A model generated the notes under the pieces. That model did not search any database, had not been told where the DNA came from, and saw nothing but the letters and a program-made list of their open reading frames with translations. Shown one piece after another: positions 17,224 through 26,498 of a stretch of DNA of 64,000 nt. The stretch covers positions 248,001 through 312,000 of the forward strand of contig NZ_JAATNG010000005.1 of assembly GCF_013184805.1 (NCBI RefSeq), read 5' to 3'. A program made the position numbers and the translations under genes. This DNA is from Pseudoruegeria sp. HB172150. Its GTDB lineage: Bacteria; Pseudomonadota; Alphaproteobacteria; Rhodobacterales; Rhodobacteraceae. Each line of letters opens with the position of its first letter. Position 1 is the stretch's first letter.

Positions 17224-18636
17224 CTAGTGGTCCCCCAGAACGCGGTGGACCTCTTGCAGCGAGGTCAGCCCCTTCGCGGCCAGTGCCAGCCCCTGTTCCA
17301 GCAGGGTTTCGCCGGGAACGCGTTGTCGCAGGTCTGCCTCCGGCGCGTTGGCACCGATCAGGGTGGCGAGGTCGTCGCTGATTTCCACGATCTCGAACAC
17401 GCCGCGACGGCCGGAATAGCCGGTGCCGCCGCAGCCCGTGCAGCCTGTGGCGTGGGCCAGTTCCCTGGGTGGCGTGGCGAACTGACTGGCTTCCTCCTTC
17501 GTGGGTGGGGCTGTTTCACGACAGTCCGGACAGAGCATCCGCAGCAGTCGCTGCGCCAGCACGCCGCGCAAGGTCGCCGCGATCAGGTAGTTCTCAAGCC
17601 CGAGGTCGCGCAGGCGTGTCACCGCGGCGATGGCGTTGTTGGCGTGCAGCGAGGAGAAGACGAGGTGGCCGGTCAGCGAGGCCTGCGCGGCGACCTGCGC
17701 GGTTTCGGCGTCGCGGACCTCTCCGACGAGGATCACGTCCGGGTCCTGCCGGAGCGTGGCGCGGAGGCCGGCGGCGAAGGTCAGGCCGATGCCCGCGTTG
17801 GTCTGGGTCTGCGAGATGCCGGGCAGGTGGTATTCGATCGGGTCCTCGACGGTGACGATGTTGCGTTGACCCCGGTCGGCGAGGCGCAGGAGAGAGTAGA
17901 GCGTGGTGGTCTTGCCGGAGCCGGTGGGGCCGGTGGCGAGGACGATACCGTCGGGGCGGGCGGCGAGGCGGCGGAGGGTGGTTTCCTGGGTTTGGGTCAG
18001 ACCGAGGGTGTCGAGCGGCAGGAGGCCGGTGTGCCGGTCGAGCAGGCGCAGCACCACACGCTCGCCGAACTGGCCGGGCAGGGTGGAGATGCGGACGTCA
18101 ATGTCGCGGCCGCCGTGGCGCAGGGCGATGCGGCCGTCCTGCGGCAGGCGTGTTTCCGAGGTGTCGAGGCCGGCCATGACCTTGAGCCGCGAGGTGACGC
18201 GGCGGACCGGCACGTCGTTCCGGTCCATCACGGTGCGCAGCATGCCGTCGACGCGCAGGCGGGCGCGGAGGCCGGTTTCGTGCGGTTCCACGTGCAGGTC
18301 GGAGGCGGCGGCGCGGACGGTGCGGCGGAGGAGTTGGTTGACCAGTTCGATGACCGGCGCCTCGGTGGTGTCTTCGAGGAGGTCGCGCAGGACGGCGCTG
18401 TCGCGGGGTTCGACATCGAAGGTGAGGTCGGCGTCGGTTTCCTCGGGGTGCTGGTAGGCGGCGTTTAGGCGGGTTTCGAATGCGGCGGTTTCCACGCGCT
18501 CCACTGTCAGCGGCTGCCCGGCCCGCCGCCGCGCTTCGCGCAGGCCGAGGGCGGTGGCGGCGGGTCCGCAGATCAGGCGGTCACCCTGCAGCAGGGTCTG
18601 CTGGTCGCGGGCGAAGGAGAAGGGGAGCTCGGGCAT
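17224..18636 (-). CDS. gspE: Type II secretion ATPase GspE
   Basis: A 470-residue cytoplasmic ATPase powering pseudopilus assembly. Walker A is ATGPTGSGKTTTLYSLL. The Asp box lies in TVEDPIEYHLPG, Walker B in LRQDPDVILVGEVRDAETA, and the His box in GHLVFSSLHANNA. Near the C-terminus the tetracysteine zinc-binding motif is complete (CPDCRE and CTGCGGTG). The N-terminal domain is shorter than in gammaproteobacterial GspE (about 500 residues), which may reflect a different fit with GspL. It precedes gspF and follows gspD with 14 bases between. Confidence 0.95.
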   Translation of the reverse strand: MPELPFSFARDQQTLLQGDRLICGPAATALGLREARRRAGQPLTVERVETAAFETRLNAAYQHPEETDADLTFDVEPRDSAVLRDLLEDTTEAPVIELVNQLLRRTVRAAASDLHVEPHETGLRARLRVDGMLRTVMDRNDVPVRRVTSRLKVMAGLDTSETRLPQDGRIALRHGGRDIDVRISTLPGQFGERVVLRLLDRHTGLLPLDTLGLTQTQETTLRRLAARPDGIVLATGPTGSGKTTTLYSLLRLADRGQRNIVTVEDPIEYHLPGISQTQTNAGIGLTFAAGLRATLRQDPDVILVGEVRDAETAQVAAQASLTGHLVFSSLHANNAIAAVTRLRDLGLENYLIAATLRGVLAQRLLRMLCPDCRETAPPTKEEASQFATPPRELAHATGCTGCGGTGYSGRRGVFEIVEISDDLATLIGANAPEADLRQRVPGETLLEQGLALAAKGLTSLQEVHRVLGDH

Positions 18637-18650
18637 GGCGGGCGGATGGG

Positions 18651-20582
18651 TCAGGGGGAGCCGTTGAACTGGATCCGCGATGGCAGGGGCGGGAAGCCGT
18701 GGGAGCGGACGTAGGGATCGATGAAGCCGGCGTCGAAGGGCTGGTCGAGGTTGGCGCCGTCATAGGGGAAGCTGGAGGCGGGGAGGTTGGGATACTGGTT
18801 GTCCTGGGGCAGTCGGATCGCGTCGGAGGCGCGGCGGGCGTCCAGCGCGATCTCGCTGGTAAGGCGGTTCGCCTCGGCATCGCTGCGGACGACGCGGGGC
18901 CTGAGCAGCAGGAGCAGCACGCGCTGGTTGCGGTTCACCGCACGGCCCCGGAACAGGGCGCCGAAGAGCGGCAGCTTGTTGAGGCCCGGCACGCCCTGCT
19001 GCTCGGTGCCGGAGCCGTTTTCCAATAGGCCACCCAGCATGATCACGCGCCCGTCGCCGACAAGGACGTTGGTTGTCAGCGTACGTTTCGATGTAATTTC
19101 ACCGCCGGCGGCAGAGGTCGTCCGGGTCAGGTTCGACACCTCCTGCCCGATGGACATGCGGACCGTGTTGTCACCTGTGATCTGCGGGGTGACACGCAGG
19201 GTCAGGCCGACATCTTCGCGTTCGATGGTCTGGAACGGCTGATCCGGCACAGCGCTGTCGCCGACGGTGGAGTAGCTCCCGGTGACGAAGGGCACGGATT
19301 GCGCCACCACGATCTCGGCCTGGGTGTTGTTCAGCGTCATTACCGACGGCGTAGACAGCAGCCTTGCCGAATTCGACGCGGTCAGAGCGGTCAGAAAGCC
19401 GACGAACCCGTCGTCCCCGCGCAGCCGCAGTCCGCCGGCAAAACCGCCATTACCGGGCCTCACCGCCTTGCCGTCGATGGCCGCCGAGACAAGGCTCGTC
19501 AAACTGGGGCGGCCACCGATGGAAAACTCTGCCCCGCCGAACAGGGCGTTGTTCATAAGCGCGCCGAACTGCGCCGAGAGGTCGGACAGGGTCTGCACCG
19601 AAAGCTCGAAGATCACCGCCTCGACCAGAACCTGGCTGGGTCGCTGGTCAAGCCGTTTGACCGCGGCAGTGATCGTGCCGATCCGGTCCGACGGGGCCGT
19701 CACAAGAATGGAATTGGTCTGCGGTTCCGCGACCACCGTTACCTCACCCGGCTGGTCGGCACTGGCCGCCAGCACCGACCGGGCGATGACCGATTCCAGT
19801 TCCAGCGCGTCGGCGTAGTTGAGCTGCACCACCGCCGTCGCGACCGACCGCTGCGGTGTGTCGAGCTGCATCACCACCTGCCTTATGCGGCTGCGGAACT
19901 CGTCGTTTCCGGAAACCACGATTGCGTTGGACCGGTGGTCCGCCGACAGACTGCCGCCCGGTGGCACGATATCCAGCGACTGCAGTGTTGCGAGGAGGTC
20001 GGGCGCGGTGGAATGTCCAAGCCGGATCGTCTCGATCGCAGCACTCGCCGGGCGGTCGAGACGCTCGATCAGGCCGGCGATCCGGTCGATGTTCTCGCGC
20101 CGGTCCGAGATCACCAGAAGCCGGGACTGGTTGACGGTGGACAGTACCGCCTCGGATGGCAGCAGCGGGCGGATCACCTCCACCACCTGATCCAAGGGGA
20201 TGTTGCGAACTGCGAAGACGCGGGTCTCGAAGGCACCGCCCGCCGTGCGCACCCGTTCCCCCGGGGCCAGTTCCCGCGCCAGATCCAGCGGCACGATACG
20301 GTCGACCTGTTCGCCCTCGATGATGGTCAGGCGGTTCAGTTCCAGTACGTCGAGGAAGATCTCGTAGAGCGCCGACGTGCTGACCGTACCAGGTGCGATG
20401 ACCGTCACTGTTCCCTGTACCCGTGCATCCAGGGTGAAGTTGCGGTTGGTGGCGTCGGCAACGATTTCGACAAAGCTGCGCAGGTCGGCATCGCGCAGGT
20501 CCAGCGCGATCTGCGCCCGTGCCGGAACCGCCATCGCGCAGAGCATGGCAAACGCAAGGAAGATGAGGCGTATGCGCCTCAA
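18651..20582 (-). CDS. gspD: Type II secretion outer-membrane secretin GspD
   Basis: A 643-residue secretin forming the outer-membrane channel. A signal peptide (RIRLIFLAFAMLCAMAVPA) is followed by the N0 domain (IALDLRDADLRSFVEIVADA) and N1-N3 repeats, with the secretin core at the C-terminus, including RLLSTPSVMTLNNTQAEIVV and GLNKLPLFGALFRG. I chose the TTG at 20582, which gives the normal short signal peptide and overlaps the gspC stop as TTGA. The frame stays open far upstream, but that region is gspC read in another frame. Confidence 0.93.
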   Translation of the reverse strand: MRRIRLIFLAFAMLCAMAVPARAQIALDLRDADLRSFVEIVADATNRNFTLDARVQGTVTVIAPGTVSTSALYEIFLDVLELNRLTIIEGEQVDRIVPLDLARELAPGERVRTAGGAFETRVFAVRNIPLDQVVEVIRPLLPSEAVLSTVNQSRLLVISDRRENIDRIAGLIERLDRPASAAIETIRLGHSTAPDLLATLQSLDIVPPGGSLSADHRSNAIVVSGNDEFRSRIRQVVMQLDTPQRSVATAVVQLNYADALELESVIARSVLAASADQPGEVTVVAEPQTNSILVTAPSDRIGTITAAVKRLDQRPSQVLVEAVIFELSVQTLSDLSAQFGALMNNALFGGAEFSIGGRPSLTSLVSAAIDGKAVRPGNGGFAGGLRLRGDDGFVGFLTALTASNSARLLSTPSVMTLNNTQAEIVVAQSVPFVTGSYSTVGDSAVPDQPFQTIEREDVGLTLRVTPQITGDNTVRMSIGQEVSNLTRTTSAAGGEITSKRTLTTNVLVGDGRVIMLGGLLENGSGTEQQGVPGLNKLPLFGALFRGRAVNRNQRVLLLLLRPRVVRSDAEANRLTSEIALDARRASDAIRLPQDNQYPNLPASSFPYDGANLDQPFDAGFIDPYVRSHGFPPLPSRIQFNGSP

Positions 20583-21076
20583 GGCCGGTTCCCGAGGTTG
20601 GCCGCGGGACGCATGTCGCGGGCAAGATGACCGGTCTCGGGGCGCTGCACCGGGATAAGCTGCCTTTGGCCGCGCCAGAGTATATGGACGCCTTGCGCGT
20701 CGATGGCCGTTACGGTTTCGCCGCCTTCCAGACGATCGCCCGGCCGCACCACCTGCTGAATGCCGCCCGAGGAGACCAGCGCCCAGCCATCCTGTGCATC
20801 GGCCACCAGCCCGGTGAGGCGGTAGTCGTAGCGGAGTTCCGGCTCTGGCAGCGGGGCGGCGGCTGGTGTTGCCTCTGCCGGAAGCGGAGCGATCCCGAAG
20901 ACCGGCGGCCATTCGCGAGCGATCTCGGGCGCATTGTCTTTTGTCGGCTTCCCCATGGGCTCCGGCGCCGTAAAGGGCGCCGGAGGCTTTGCCGTGAGTG
21001 TCCCCCCCAGGCCACTCACGGCGAGCCCCAATGCGCCGAGCGCGGCGGCGAGGGCTATCTTCGGCAACAACGGCAT
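20579..21076 (-). CDS. gspC: Type II secretion protein GspC
   Basis: A 165-residue protein with a single N-terminal helix (PKIALAAALGALGLAVSGLG), a proline-rich linker, and a homology-region-like domain (YDYRLTGLVADAQDGWALVS and VVRPGDRLEGGETVTAID) that normally contacts the secretin N0 domain. There is no PDZ or coiled-coil region, so it is a short GspC. It connects the inner-membrane platform to GspD. About 95 bases separate it from gspM, the widest gap in the operon, with room for an internal promoter. Confidence 0.82.
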   Translation of the reverse strand: MPLLPKIALAAALGALGLAVSGLGGTLTAKPPAPFTAPEPMGKPTKDNAPEIAREWPPVFGIAPLPAEATPAAAPLPEPELRYDYRLTGLVADAQDGWALVSSGGIQQVVRPGDRLEGGETVTAIDAQGVHILWRGQRQLIPVQRPETGHLARDMRPAANLGNRP

Positions 21077-21171
21077 TCGTTAACGACTCACTCGTTCCGG
21101 TAACGGGTCCTTAACCACACGCTCCGCCGCAATTCTTGAAATCCCGTTAACGCTTGGCTGGCTGGTGCCTG

Positions 21172-21639
21172 TCAGTGTGTCGGTGTCAGCGTGAAACGCG
21201 CTGTGACCAGGCCGGACGTCACGCGCGCGATGCGGTATGCTGCAACGTCGTACCCCCAGCGCGGCGATGTATCGTGCAGCCATTGGGTCAGCGCGTCGAA
21301 CCGGACCGGGCCGAAGGCGATTTCCACGCCGCCGGGAGTGTCCGCCAGCCGTGTCAGAGCGCTGCGCAGCCCGGCCGCGACGAGGCTTTGCTCCAGCGCG
21401 GCGAGGCTTGTCTGTGCGAAGGGTTTCCGGGTTTCCATCGGACCTTCCGATGGCAGATCCGCCACACGGAGGGCGACCCAATTGCGCAGGTCTTCCGCCT
21501 CGGCCGCCGCGATCCGGGCAGTCGTGCGTGTCTCGAGCAGAGGCATGACAACGAGAAGGATCAGCGCCAGAGGCACAATGGTGCCGAGCAGTATCAGCAG
21601 GGCGCTTTCGCGCGGGGAAAGGGGCGCAAGGCGGTTCAT
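21172..21639 (-). CDS. gspM: Type II secretion protein GspM
   Basis: A 155-residue inner-membrane protein. It has a short cytoplasmic start, one helix (ALLILLGTIVPLALILLVVM) and a periplasmic ferredoxin-like domain containing VAAGLRSALTRLADTPGGVE. GspM pairs with GspL in the assembly platform. The ATG overlaps the gspL stop as ATGA. Identity rests on size, topology and gene order, because GspM sequences are poorly conserved. Confidence 0.85.
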   Translation of the reverse strand: MNRLAPLSPRESALLILLGTIVPLALILLVVMPLLETRTTARIAAAEAEDLRNWVALRVADLPSEGPMETRKPFAQTSLAALEQSLVAAGLRSALTRLADTPGGVEIAFGPVRFDALTQWLHDTSPRWGYDVAAYRIARVTSGLVTARFTLTPTH

Positions 21640-22757
21640 TGGGAGCCTGTCGCCGCCGTGAGAGTCAGGCTTGCGGAGACACCGTTGTCGCTCGTGGTCG
21701 GGTCCCGTATCTCAACCGCGAACATTCTGCCCCGCAAGCTCCGTGCCAGCGCTTCCAGCTCGGCAAAGCCGCCGGTCTCGACCGTTGCGATCAGCCCGGT
21801 GTCTGCGCTGTACTCGACAGAGCGCACGGTGGCGGTGGCAAGGTCTTGCGCGGCGCGCTGGAACAGGTGGAACGGGTCGGCAGGCGGGGAATGCGGAGAC
21901 TTGGCAAGCGCGGCGTCGACCTGTGCGCGGATATCGAGGATCGGTCCGGTCGGAAGAACATGGGCGCGCAGCATCGCCTCGGTATCATGGCGGGCGGTGG
22001 CGTCGCGGTATTGCAGGTCTCGGGTCTCGAAGGCGACGCCGGTCAGCCAGGTTGCAAGGGCCAGACCCGCGACGGCGGCGGGGGGTGCCCAGTTCCGGTG
22101 CAGTGTCCGCCGCCTGGCCAGCGGTGCGCGCAGGTTGCAGCCCCGCGTCGCGTCGGGCCAGCGGAGCAGGCGATGCCCGGTTTGGGCCAGCGTTTCGGCG
22201 CTGGCGTGAAGTGGAACGCGGGTGGCGCGCAGGGCGGAGTCGATGGCTTCGTGGGGGGCGCCGAGGCGGAGGACGGCCTGCGGGGGCGATGAAATTGCCC
22301 GTTCGAGCAGCAGGGCGGCCAGTTCCGGCTCTGCGGTGAAGCCGTCCTCTGGCCCCAGTCTTGCGCGGACGGTGTCGCCGGTCACCTCGACCGTCCAGAC
22401 GCCATTTGCGCAGGGCAGGGCGAGGTAGTCGGGCAGCAGGGCATGAGCGCCGCGGCCGAGCGCGTGTCGCCACTCGGACAGCTGGGCGGGATCGGCGGCT
22501 ATGGCGCGGCTCCAAGGGCGCTGAGGCTGACGGAAGGGATGGAGTTCGACGCGATCCGGTGGCAATGCAAGCTGTTCGGCGAGCTTCCGGCATCCGGCAC
22601 GGTCCCTTGCGCGGCCTTTGATGCCGTCGGGCAGGTCGACCGGCAGAAGGGGCAGGTCCGCGCCCGGCGCAAGGGCCACATGCGGTGTGGTGGGCGGCGT
22701 GCCATCGCCGATGAGCCAGATCGCCGGTTGGCCGGGGATGTGAACCTTGGCAGTCAT
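21636..22757 (-). CDS. gspL: Type II secretion protein GspL
   Basis: A 373-residue bitopic protein. The N-terminal cytoplasmic actin-like domain (about 1-240) would bind GspE, a helix follows near APPAAVAGLALATWLTGVAF, and the periplasmic part would pair with GspM. Residue conservation is low, but the architecture and the position between gspK and gspM are diagnostic. The start ATG lies 52 bases after gspK. Confidence 0.85.
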   Translation of the reverse strand: MTAKVHIPGQPAIWLIGDGTPPTTPHVALAPGADLPLLPVDLPDGIKGRARDRAGCRKLAEQLALPPDRVELHPFRQPQRPWSRAIAADPAQLSEWRHALGRGAHALLPDYLALPCANGVWTVEVTGDTVRARLGPEDGFTAEPELAALLLERAISSPPQAVLRLGAPHEAIDSALRATRVPLHASAETLAQTGHRLLRWPDATRGCNLRAPLARRRTLHRNWAPPAAVAGLALATWLTGVAFETRDLQYRDATARHDTEAMLRAHVLPTGPILDIRAQVDAALAKSPHSPPADPFHLFQRAAQDLATATVRSVEYSADTGLIATVETGGFAELEALARSLRGRMFAVEIRDPTTSDNGVSASLTLTAATGSQ

Positions 22758-22809
22758 CCGTGCGCGCCGGATGCGCGTTTGGGTGCGCGTGAGATGCCGG
22801 ATTTCGCCA

Positions 22810-23691
22810 TCAATCGGGCTCGGCCCAGCGATAGGCGACCCCGATCCGACCTTCGTCGCGGCCGGTTCTGGTGCGGTCGCGGAACAGGATCGTGGTGCGG
22901 CGTGCGATGCGGTCGTCGCGTTCGACGGTAAGATCGGCCCGGAACCATGTGCTGGTGACCGTCAGGCGGTCGAATGGCAGGTGGCCGATATCCTCCGTTT
23001 CCAGCGCCGCGATGGTGCGGTGGCGCAGGTCGCGCAGGTCTTCCAGTGGCGGGTCTTTGGCACGTTGAGTGTATGCGGCGCGGATCTCGGGCGGGAAAGG
23101 GTGGAGAACCGCGCGCAGGACGGGGGCGGAGGCGGTGTTGAGGTTCAGTTTCGTCTCGGCCGGCAGGGCGGCGAGGTGGCGCGTCAGGATCGCGAAATCC
23201 GCTGGTATCAGGCCGGGGACGCCGCGCAACTCGTCGAGGAGCGATACCGGGCCGCCGTGGCGGCCGTCGACACTGAGGAAGGCACGGATATCGTCGGGCA
23301 GGCTGGGCGGAAGGTTGAGCTCGGCGAAGAGGCGGCGGAAGGTCTCGTCGACATAGGCGTCGGGCGGGGCGGACAGCCAGTTCACGTTGAGCCGGCCCTG
23401 CAGGTCGGTGATCGCGGCATCGGCGCGGCTTTCTCCGAAGTCCGCGTGTTGTGCCATTGACCAGTCCTGCCGGAGATATACTGGCTGGCCGTCCCGTCCC
23501 ACGGATGCAAGCGACCTGACGGTCAGGGCCTCCATTGCATCTAGACCGGTTTCGATCCGCGATGCTTCCTGCGCGGCGGTGGTTCTGGCGCGGGCGGCAC
23601 TGCTGCGGCCGAGCATCGTTGCGACGACAGAGGTGATGACCAGCACGACCACGAGAGCATTGATCAGGATGAAGCCACCGTCGCGTTTCAT
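22810..23691 (-). CDS. gspK: Type II secretion minor pseudopilin GspK
   Basis: A 293-residue minor pseudopilin, much larger than the others, as expected for GspK. The prepilin leader is MKRDGG followed by FILINALVVVLVITSVVATM. Position +5 of the mature protein is asparagine rather than glutamate, consistent with GspK lacking Glu5 at the pilus tip. A large alpha domain follows, with SAPPDAYVDETFRRLFAELN and NLNTASAPVLRAVL. The start ATG (23691) overlaps the gspJ stop as ATGA. Confidence 0.92.
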   Translation of the reverse strand: MKRDGGFILINALVVVLVITSVVATMLGRSSAARARTTAAQEASRIETGLDAMEALTVRSLASVGRDGQPVYLRQDWSMAQHADFGESRADAAITDLQGRLNVNWLSAPPDAYVDETFRRLFAELNLPPSLPDDIRAFLSVDGRHGGPVSLLDELRGVPGLIPADFAILTRHLAALPAETKLNLNTASAPVLRAVLHPFPPEIRAAYTQRAKDPPLEDLRDLRHRTIAALETEDIGHLPFDRLTVTSTWFRADLTVERDDRIARRTTILFRDRTRTGRDEGRIGVAYRWAEPD

Positions 23692-24335
23692 CTCAGGCTC
23701 ACCAGCGTCTGCAACTGGTCGAGGGTCTCGTGTTCCAGTGTGACGCGGATCGCGGCAGGGAGTGCGAGCGCATTCTTTTCCGGGTTCGGGAAGCCACCTG
23801 TCCACCCGCTGCCGGTATCGTAGGTTTCGAACATGAGCGCATGGACCTGGTTGAAAATGACCAGTTCCGGACCGGCGGCAAGCATGTTGACGGGGGCCAG
23901 CGAGGTCCAGAGCTGGCGTGTGATAGTGCCGGACTGCTTGTCCAGCCGCCAGACCGCGCGGGCGGTTGCCGGTCCGCTGGCGTCGAACCTCGGCTGGCCG
24001 CCGAGGCTCAGGTCGAAACGCTGCTCGCCCGCCGTGACATCGAGAGCGGGGCGGGCGGGGCCGTCCGGTGGCAGGAACGGCAGAGCGATCGCGGAGTTCA
24101 GGTCGTGGCGCAGCAGAGCGAGACCGTAAGACAGGTCCGCCGTTTCGGCATCTCGTGCCGCAAGCTGCCGGTCGGCGCGCAATGTCTGCGCGATCACCTG
24201 TGCGCCGATCAATGCGACGCCGGCGAAAACAGCAAGGACGACCGTAAGTTCCAGCAGCGAGAAGCCCCGGTCGCGCCGCCGCGACAATATTTGGCCACCG
24301 GGTTCCGTCACCGCCTTATCCCGGGCCGCGCTCAT
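23688..24335 (-). CDS. gspJ: Type II secretion minor pseudopilin GspJ
   Basis: A 215-residue minor pseudopilin. The leader is 23-24 residues long and ends RRRDRG before FSLLELTVVLAVFAGVALIG, with Glu at +5 of the mature form. The C-terminal half is the globular domain that joins the GspI-J-K tip complex. It overlaps gspI by ATGA at 24332-24335 and gspK by the same arrangement. Confidence 0.92.
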   Translation of the reverse strand: MSAARDKAVTEPGGQILSRRRDRGFSLLELTVVLAVFAGVALIGAQVIAQTLRADRQLAARDAETADLSYGLALLRHDLNSAIALPFLPPDGPARPALDVTAGEQRFDLSLGGQPRFDASGPATARAVWRLDKQSGTITRQLWTSLAPVNMLAAGPELVIFNQVHALMFETYDTGSGWTGGFPNPEKNALALPAAIRVTLEHETLDQLQTLVSLR

Positions 24336-24700
24336 TCTCCGGCACTCTCCACGTAGGCCACGGCCAAACCGCCCGGCTGCCCGTCTGCCCTGGCCTGTAC
24401 GGTGGCGGTGACCAGACCTTGTGGTCCTGCTGCCACCGCCAGTTCCAGGGTCCAGACCAAGGGTCCGTGGCCCACCGTCGCAGGCAATCGTCGCCCGGCT
24501 TCCAGGCCAAGGAGTTTCAGTTCTTCCGCCCGGTTCAGCGCGGCCTCCCGCGCGAAAAGGCGGGGTAAGTCCCCCTGTGCTTCGCGTCGGGCCTGACCAA
24601 CGGCCCGGAACCCAACGGCAACTGCAGCGGAGAGTACCAGGAGTGCAACCGCCACCTCGATCAGGCTGACGCCCCGCTCCTGGTCTATGGTCCGGAGCAT
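24332..24700 (-). CDS. gspI: Type II secretion minor pseudopilin GspI
   Basis: A 122-residue minor pseudopilin. The leader MLRTIDQERG precedes VSLIEVAVALLVLSAAVAVG, with Glu at +5. I chose ATG 24700 because GGAGGG lies seven bases upstream; the ATG at 24715 would place that ribosome binding site inside the gene. It overlaps the 3' end of gspH by 16 bases. Confidence 0.9.
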   Translation of the reverse strand: MLRTIDQERGVSLIEVAVALLVLSAAVAVGFRAVGQARREAQGDLPRLFAREAALNRAEELKLLGLEAGRRLPATVGHGPLVWTLELAVAAGPQGLVTATVQARADGQPGGLAVAYVESAGE

Positions 24701-25101
24701 GCGATTGCCCTCCATTCGTCTCCCAGGCAGGTCACGTCGGCGAATTGGATCCGCGCCGGCGTGGATCGGCCGTTCGGCAGGAAGGCCAGGACCGGCTCCG
24801 CCCCGCTGGGCCGTTCGATCCGTACCGGGCGATCCCAGGTGACAATGTCCCCGCGCGCCTCCCAGTCGCCGCCGACGCGGCGCATGCGGGTGTAGCCCTC
24901 TGCCGTCAGCATGAGCCCGAGCACCTGTTGCCCGGTTACGGCCTGCACGCGCATCCGGTCATGGGCGTCGCGAAACTGTTCCCAGCCCGGGGCGGTTTCA
25001 GGCCGGTTCGTTCCCAGCGTGGCCGAAACAGCGAGGGCGGAGAGGATCGCGATGGCGACCGCCAGTTCAACCAGGGTAAACCCCCGGTCTTCGGAGGTCA
25101 T
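24685..25101 (-). CDS. gspH: Type II secretion minor pseudopilin GspH
   Basis: A 138-residue protein from the ATG at 25101, which overlaps the gspG stop as ATGA. The leader MTSEDRG is followed by FTLVELAVAIAILSALAVSA, with Glu at +5. The remainder is a small beta-rich domain with one cysteine pair (VTCLGDEWRAIAC) that could form a disulphide in the periplasm. Gene order and size identify it as GspH. Confidence 0.9.
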   Translation of the reverse strand: MTSEDRGFTLVELAVAIAILSALAVSATLGTNRPETAPGWEQFRDAHDRMRVQAVTGQQVLGLMLTAEGYTRMRRVGGDWEARGDIVTWDRPVRIERPSGAEPVLAFLPNGRSTPARIQFADVTCLGDEWRAIACSGP

Positions 25102-25550
25102 TCCAGCGTCCATGTTCCGATATCCGTGTCGAACCCGGTGCCCCCCTGCGCCCCGTCCGCGCCATAGGAGAAGATGTCGAATGCGCCGTGCACGCCCGGT
25201 GACAGATACAGGTATTCGTTGCCCCAGGGGTCTTTCGGCAGCCGGTCAACATAACCGCCGCCGGCCCAGTTCGCCGGTACCGGATCGCTTGCAGGAGGCG
25301 AGACCAGCGCGCCTAAACCCTGATCCGTGGTTGGGTAGGTCAGGTTATCCAGCCTGTAGAGCTGTATGGCACTGGACAAGGTTGTGAGGTCGGCCCTGGC
25401 CCGCGTGACGCGCGCCTGGTCCGGGCGGTCGATGACTCGCGGCACGATGACCAGCGCGAGGATCGAAAGGATCGCCACGACGACCATCAGTTCCAGAAGA
25501 GAAAAGCCCTCATCGCGCGCGGGGCGCGGGACACTCTTACCATGGCTCAT
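25098..25550 (-). CDS. gspG: Type II secretion major pseudopilin GspG
   Basis: The 150-residue major pseudopilin and first gene of the operon. After a basic leader ending RPARDEG comes FSLLELMVVVAILSILALVI, the classic prepilin helix with Glu at +5. The globular part has the GspG signature YPTTDQGLGALV and LPKDPWGNEYLYLSPG, with the calcium-loop region near the end (FDIFSYGADGAQGGTG). GAGGG precedes the ATG. No promoter box could be assigned in the 63 bases before it. Confidence 0.95.
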   Translation of the reverse strand: MSHGKSVPRPARDEGFSLLELMVVVAILSILALVIVPRVIDRPDQARVTRARADLTTLSSAIQLYRLDNLTYPTTDQGLGALVSPPASDPVPANWAGGGYVDRLPKDPWGNEYLYLSPGVHGAFDIFSYGADGAQGGTGFDTDIGTWTLE

Positions 25551-25613
25551 CAGAGCCCTCGAAACTCGTTACTACGTCATCAGGGTAGCAAACCCTGTGG
25601 TCGCGCTCAAACT

Positions 25614-26498
25614 TTATTCCGCGGCGGTCCTTTTGAAGGCAGGCTCCATCAAGATGGGAAGCAGCGCGTCGCACAGGACCCTGGCCACGCGGCGGTGCAC
25701 CACGGGACCGAGCATTTCGCACGCGGCCTCCGCCTCGAACTGACCGTAGATCATGTCGGGCAGGCCGGCATCGATCTCTGCCTGGGTCGCGACAACCTCG
25801 ATCAGCTGTGCACCGGTTTCGCAGACGGCATTCAGCATCGCCCTGTCGACGAAAAGCGGTTCATGGCAGATCGTGCCGCCGTCCTGCCGGGAATATGGCG
25901 CATGATCGGACATCCATAGCAGGACGACCGGACCGGGGATCTGGCCGACGAGCGCCCGCATGCGCGCGACCCAGGCGGTCTGCAATTCCCGCCGGACGAG
26001 TTGCAGGCGTTTCGGGCAGGTGCGGGCGAGTGCGGTGAGCATGTGCTCCGTCCGCTCAAACTCGCGAAAGTCGACCTCTGGGTAGATGTCCTTGAGCTTG
26101 CGGCCGGCACGGATGAAGTAGTCGTTGCGGCGCGGGTCGACGGTGTAGAACCTGTTCGACATGCTGATCGCGCCCATGACCTGGATCACGGTCACCCGGG
26201 AGCCGGCGGCGATATCTATGAGGCTGGGATTTGCCAGAAAGGCATCGAGCCCGGCATCGCGGCAGCCCAGGTTGATGCAGGGTGTGCCAAGGGATCGTTC
26301 GAGCAGTTCGGGGTACGGTTCGGAAATGAAACGGCCGAAGGTTTCCGTGTTCCCGATACAGGTGATGTAGTCGCCCGCGGCCTTGCGCTGCGGGCCGCGG
26401 AACAACAGCCGGGACGTCCCGTACTGACAGGGAGCGTAGTCCAGCGCTCGGGCTCGAGCGGTCTGCATGGTCAACTGCATTCTCGTCGCGACGTTCAT
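25614..26498 (-). CDS. DUF6473-like protein
   Basis: A 294-residue soluble protein with YGTSRLLFRGPQRKAAGDYI, then CIGNTETFGRFISEPYPELL and CINLGCRDAGLDAFL, a pattern I associate with the Rhodobacteraceae family DUF6473. The Gly-Asn-Thr-Glu and later Leu-Trp-Met-Ser-Asp-His segments (VVLLWMSDHAPYS) hint at an SGNH-hydrolase-like or sulphotransferase-linked fold, but no catalytic triad can be defended. It sits 63 bases upstream of gspG on the same strand and could share its transcript. Function unknown. Confidence 0.65.
   Translation of the reverse strand: MNVATRMQLTMQTARARALDYAPCQYGTSRLLFRGPQRKAAGDYITCIGNTETFGRFISEPYPELLERSLGTPCINLGCRDAGLDAFLANPSLIDIAAGSRVTVIQVMGAISMSNRFYTVDPRRNDYFIRAGRKLKDIYPEVDFREFERTEHMLTALARTCPKRLQLVRRELQTAWVARMRALVGQIPGPVVLLWMSDHAPYSRQDGGTICHEPLFVDRAMLNAVCETGAQLIEVVATQAEIDAGLPDMIYGQFEAEAACEMLGPVVHRRVARVLCDALLPILMEPAFKRTAAE

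Noticed and set aside
18651-20912. A 753-residue GspD
   Set aside because: The first part is gspC read in the wrong frame; the signal peptide starts at TTG 20582.
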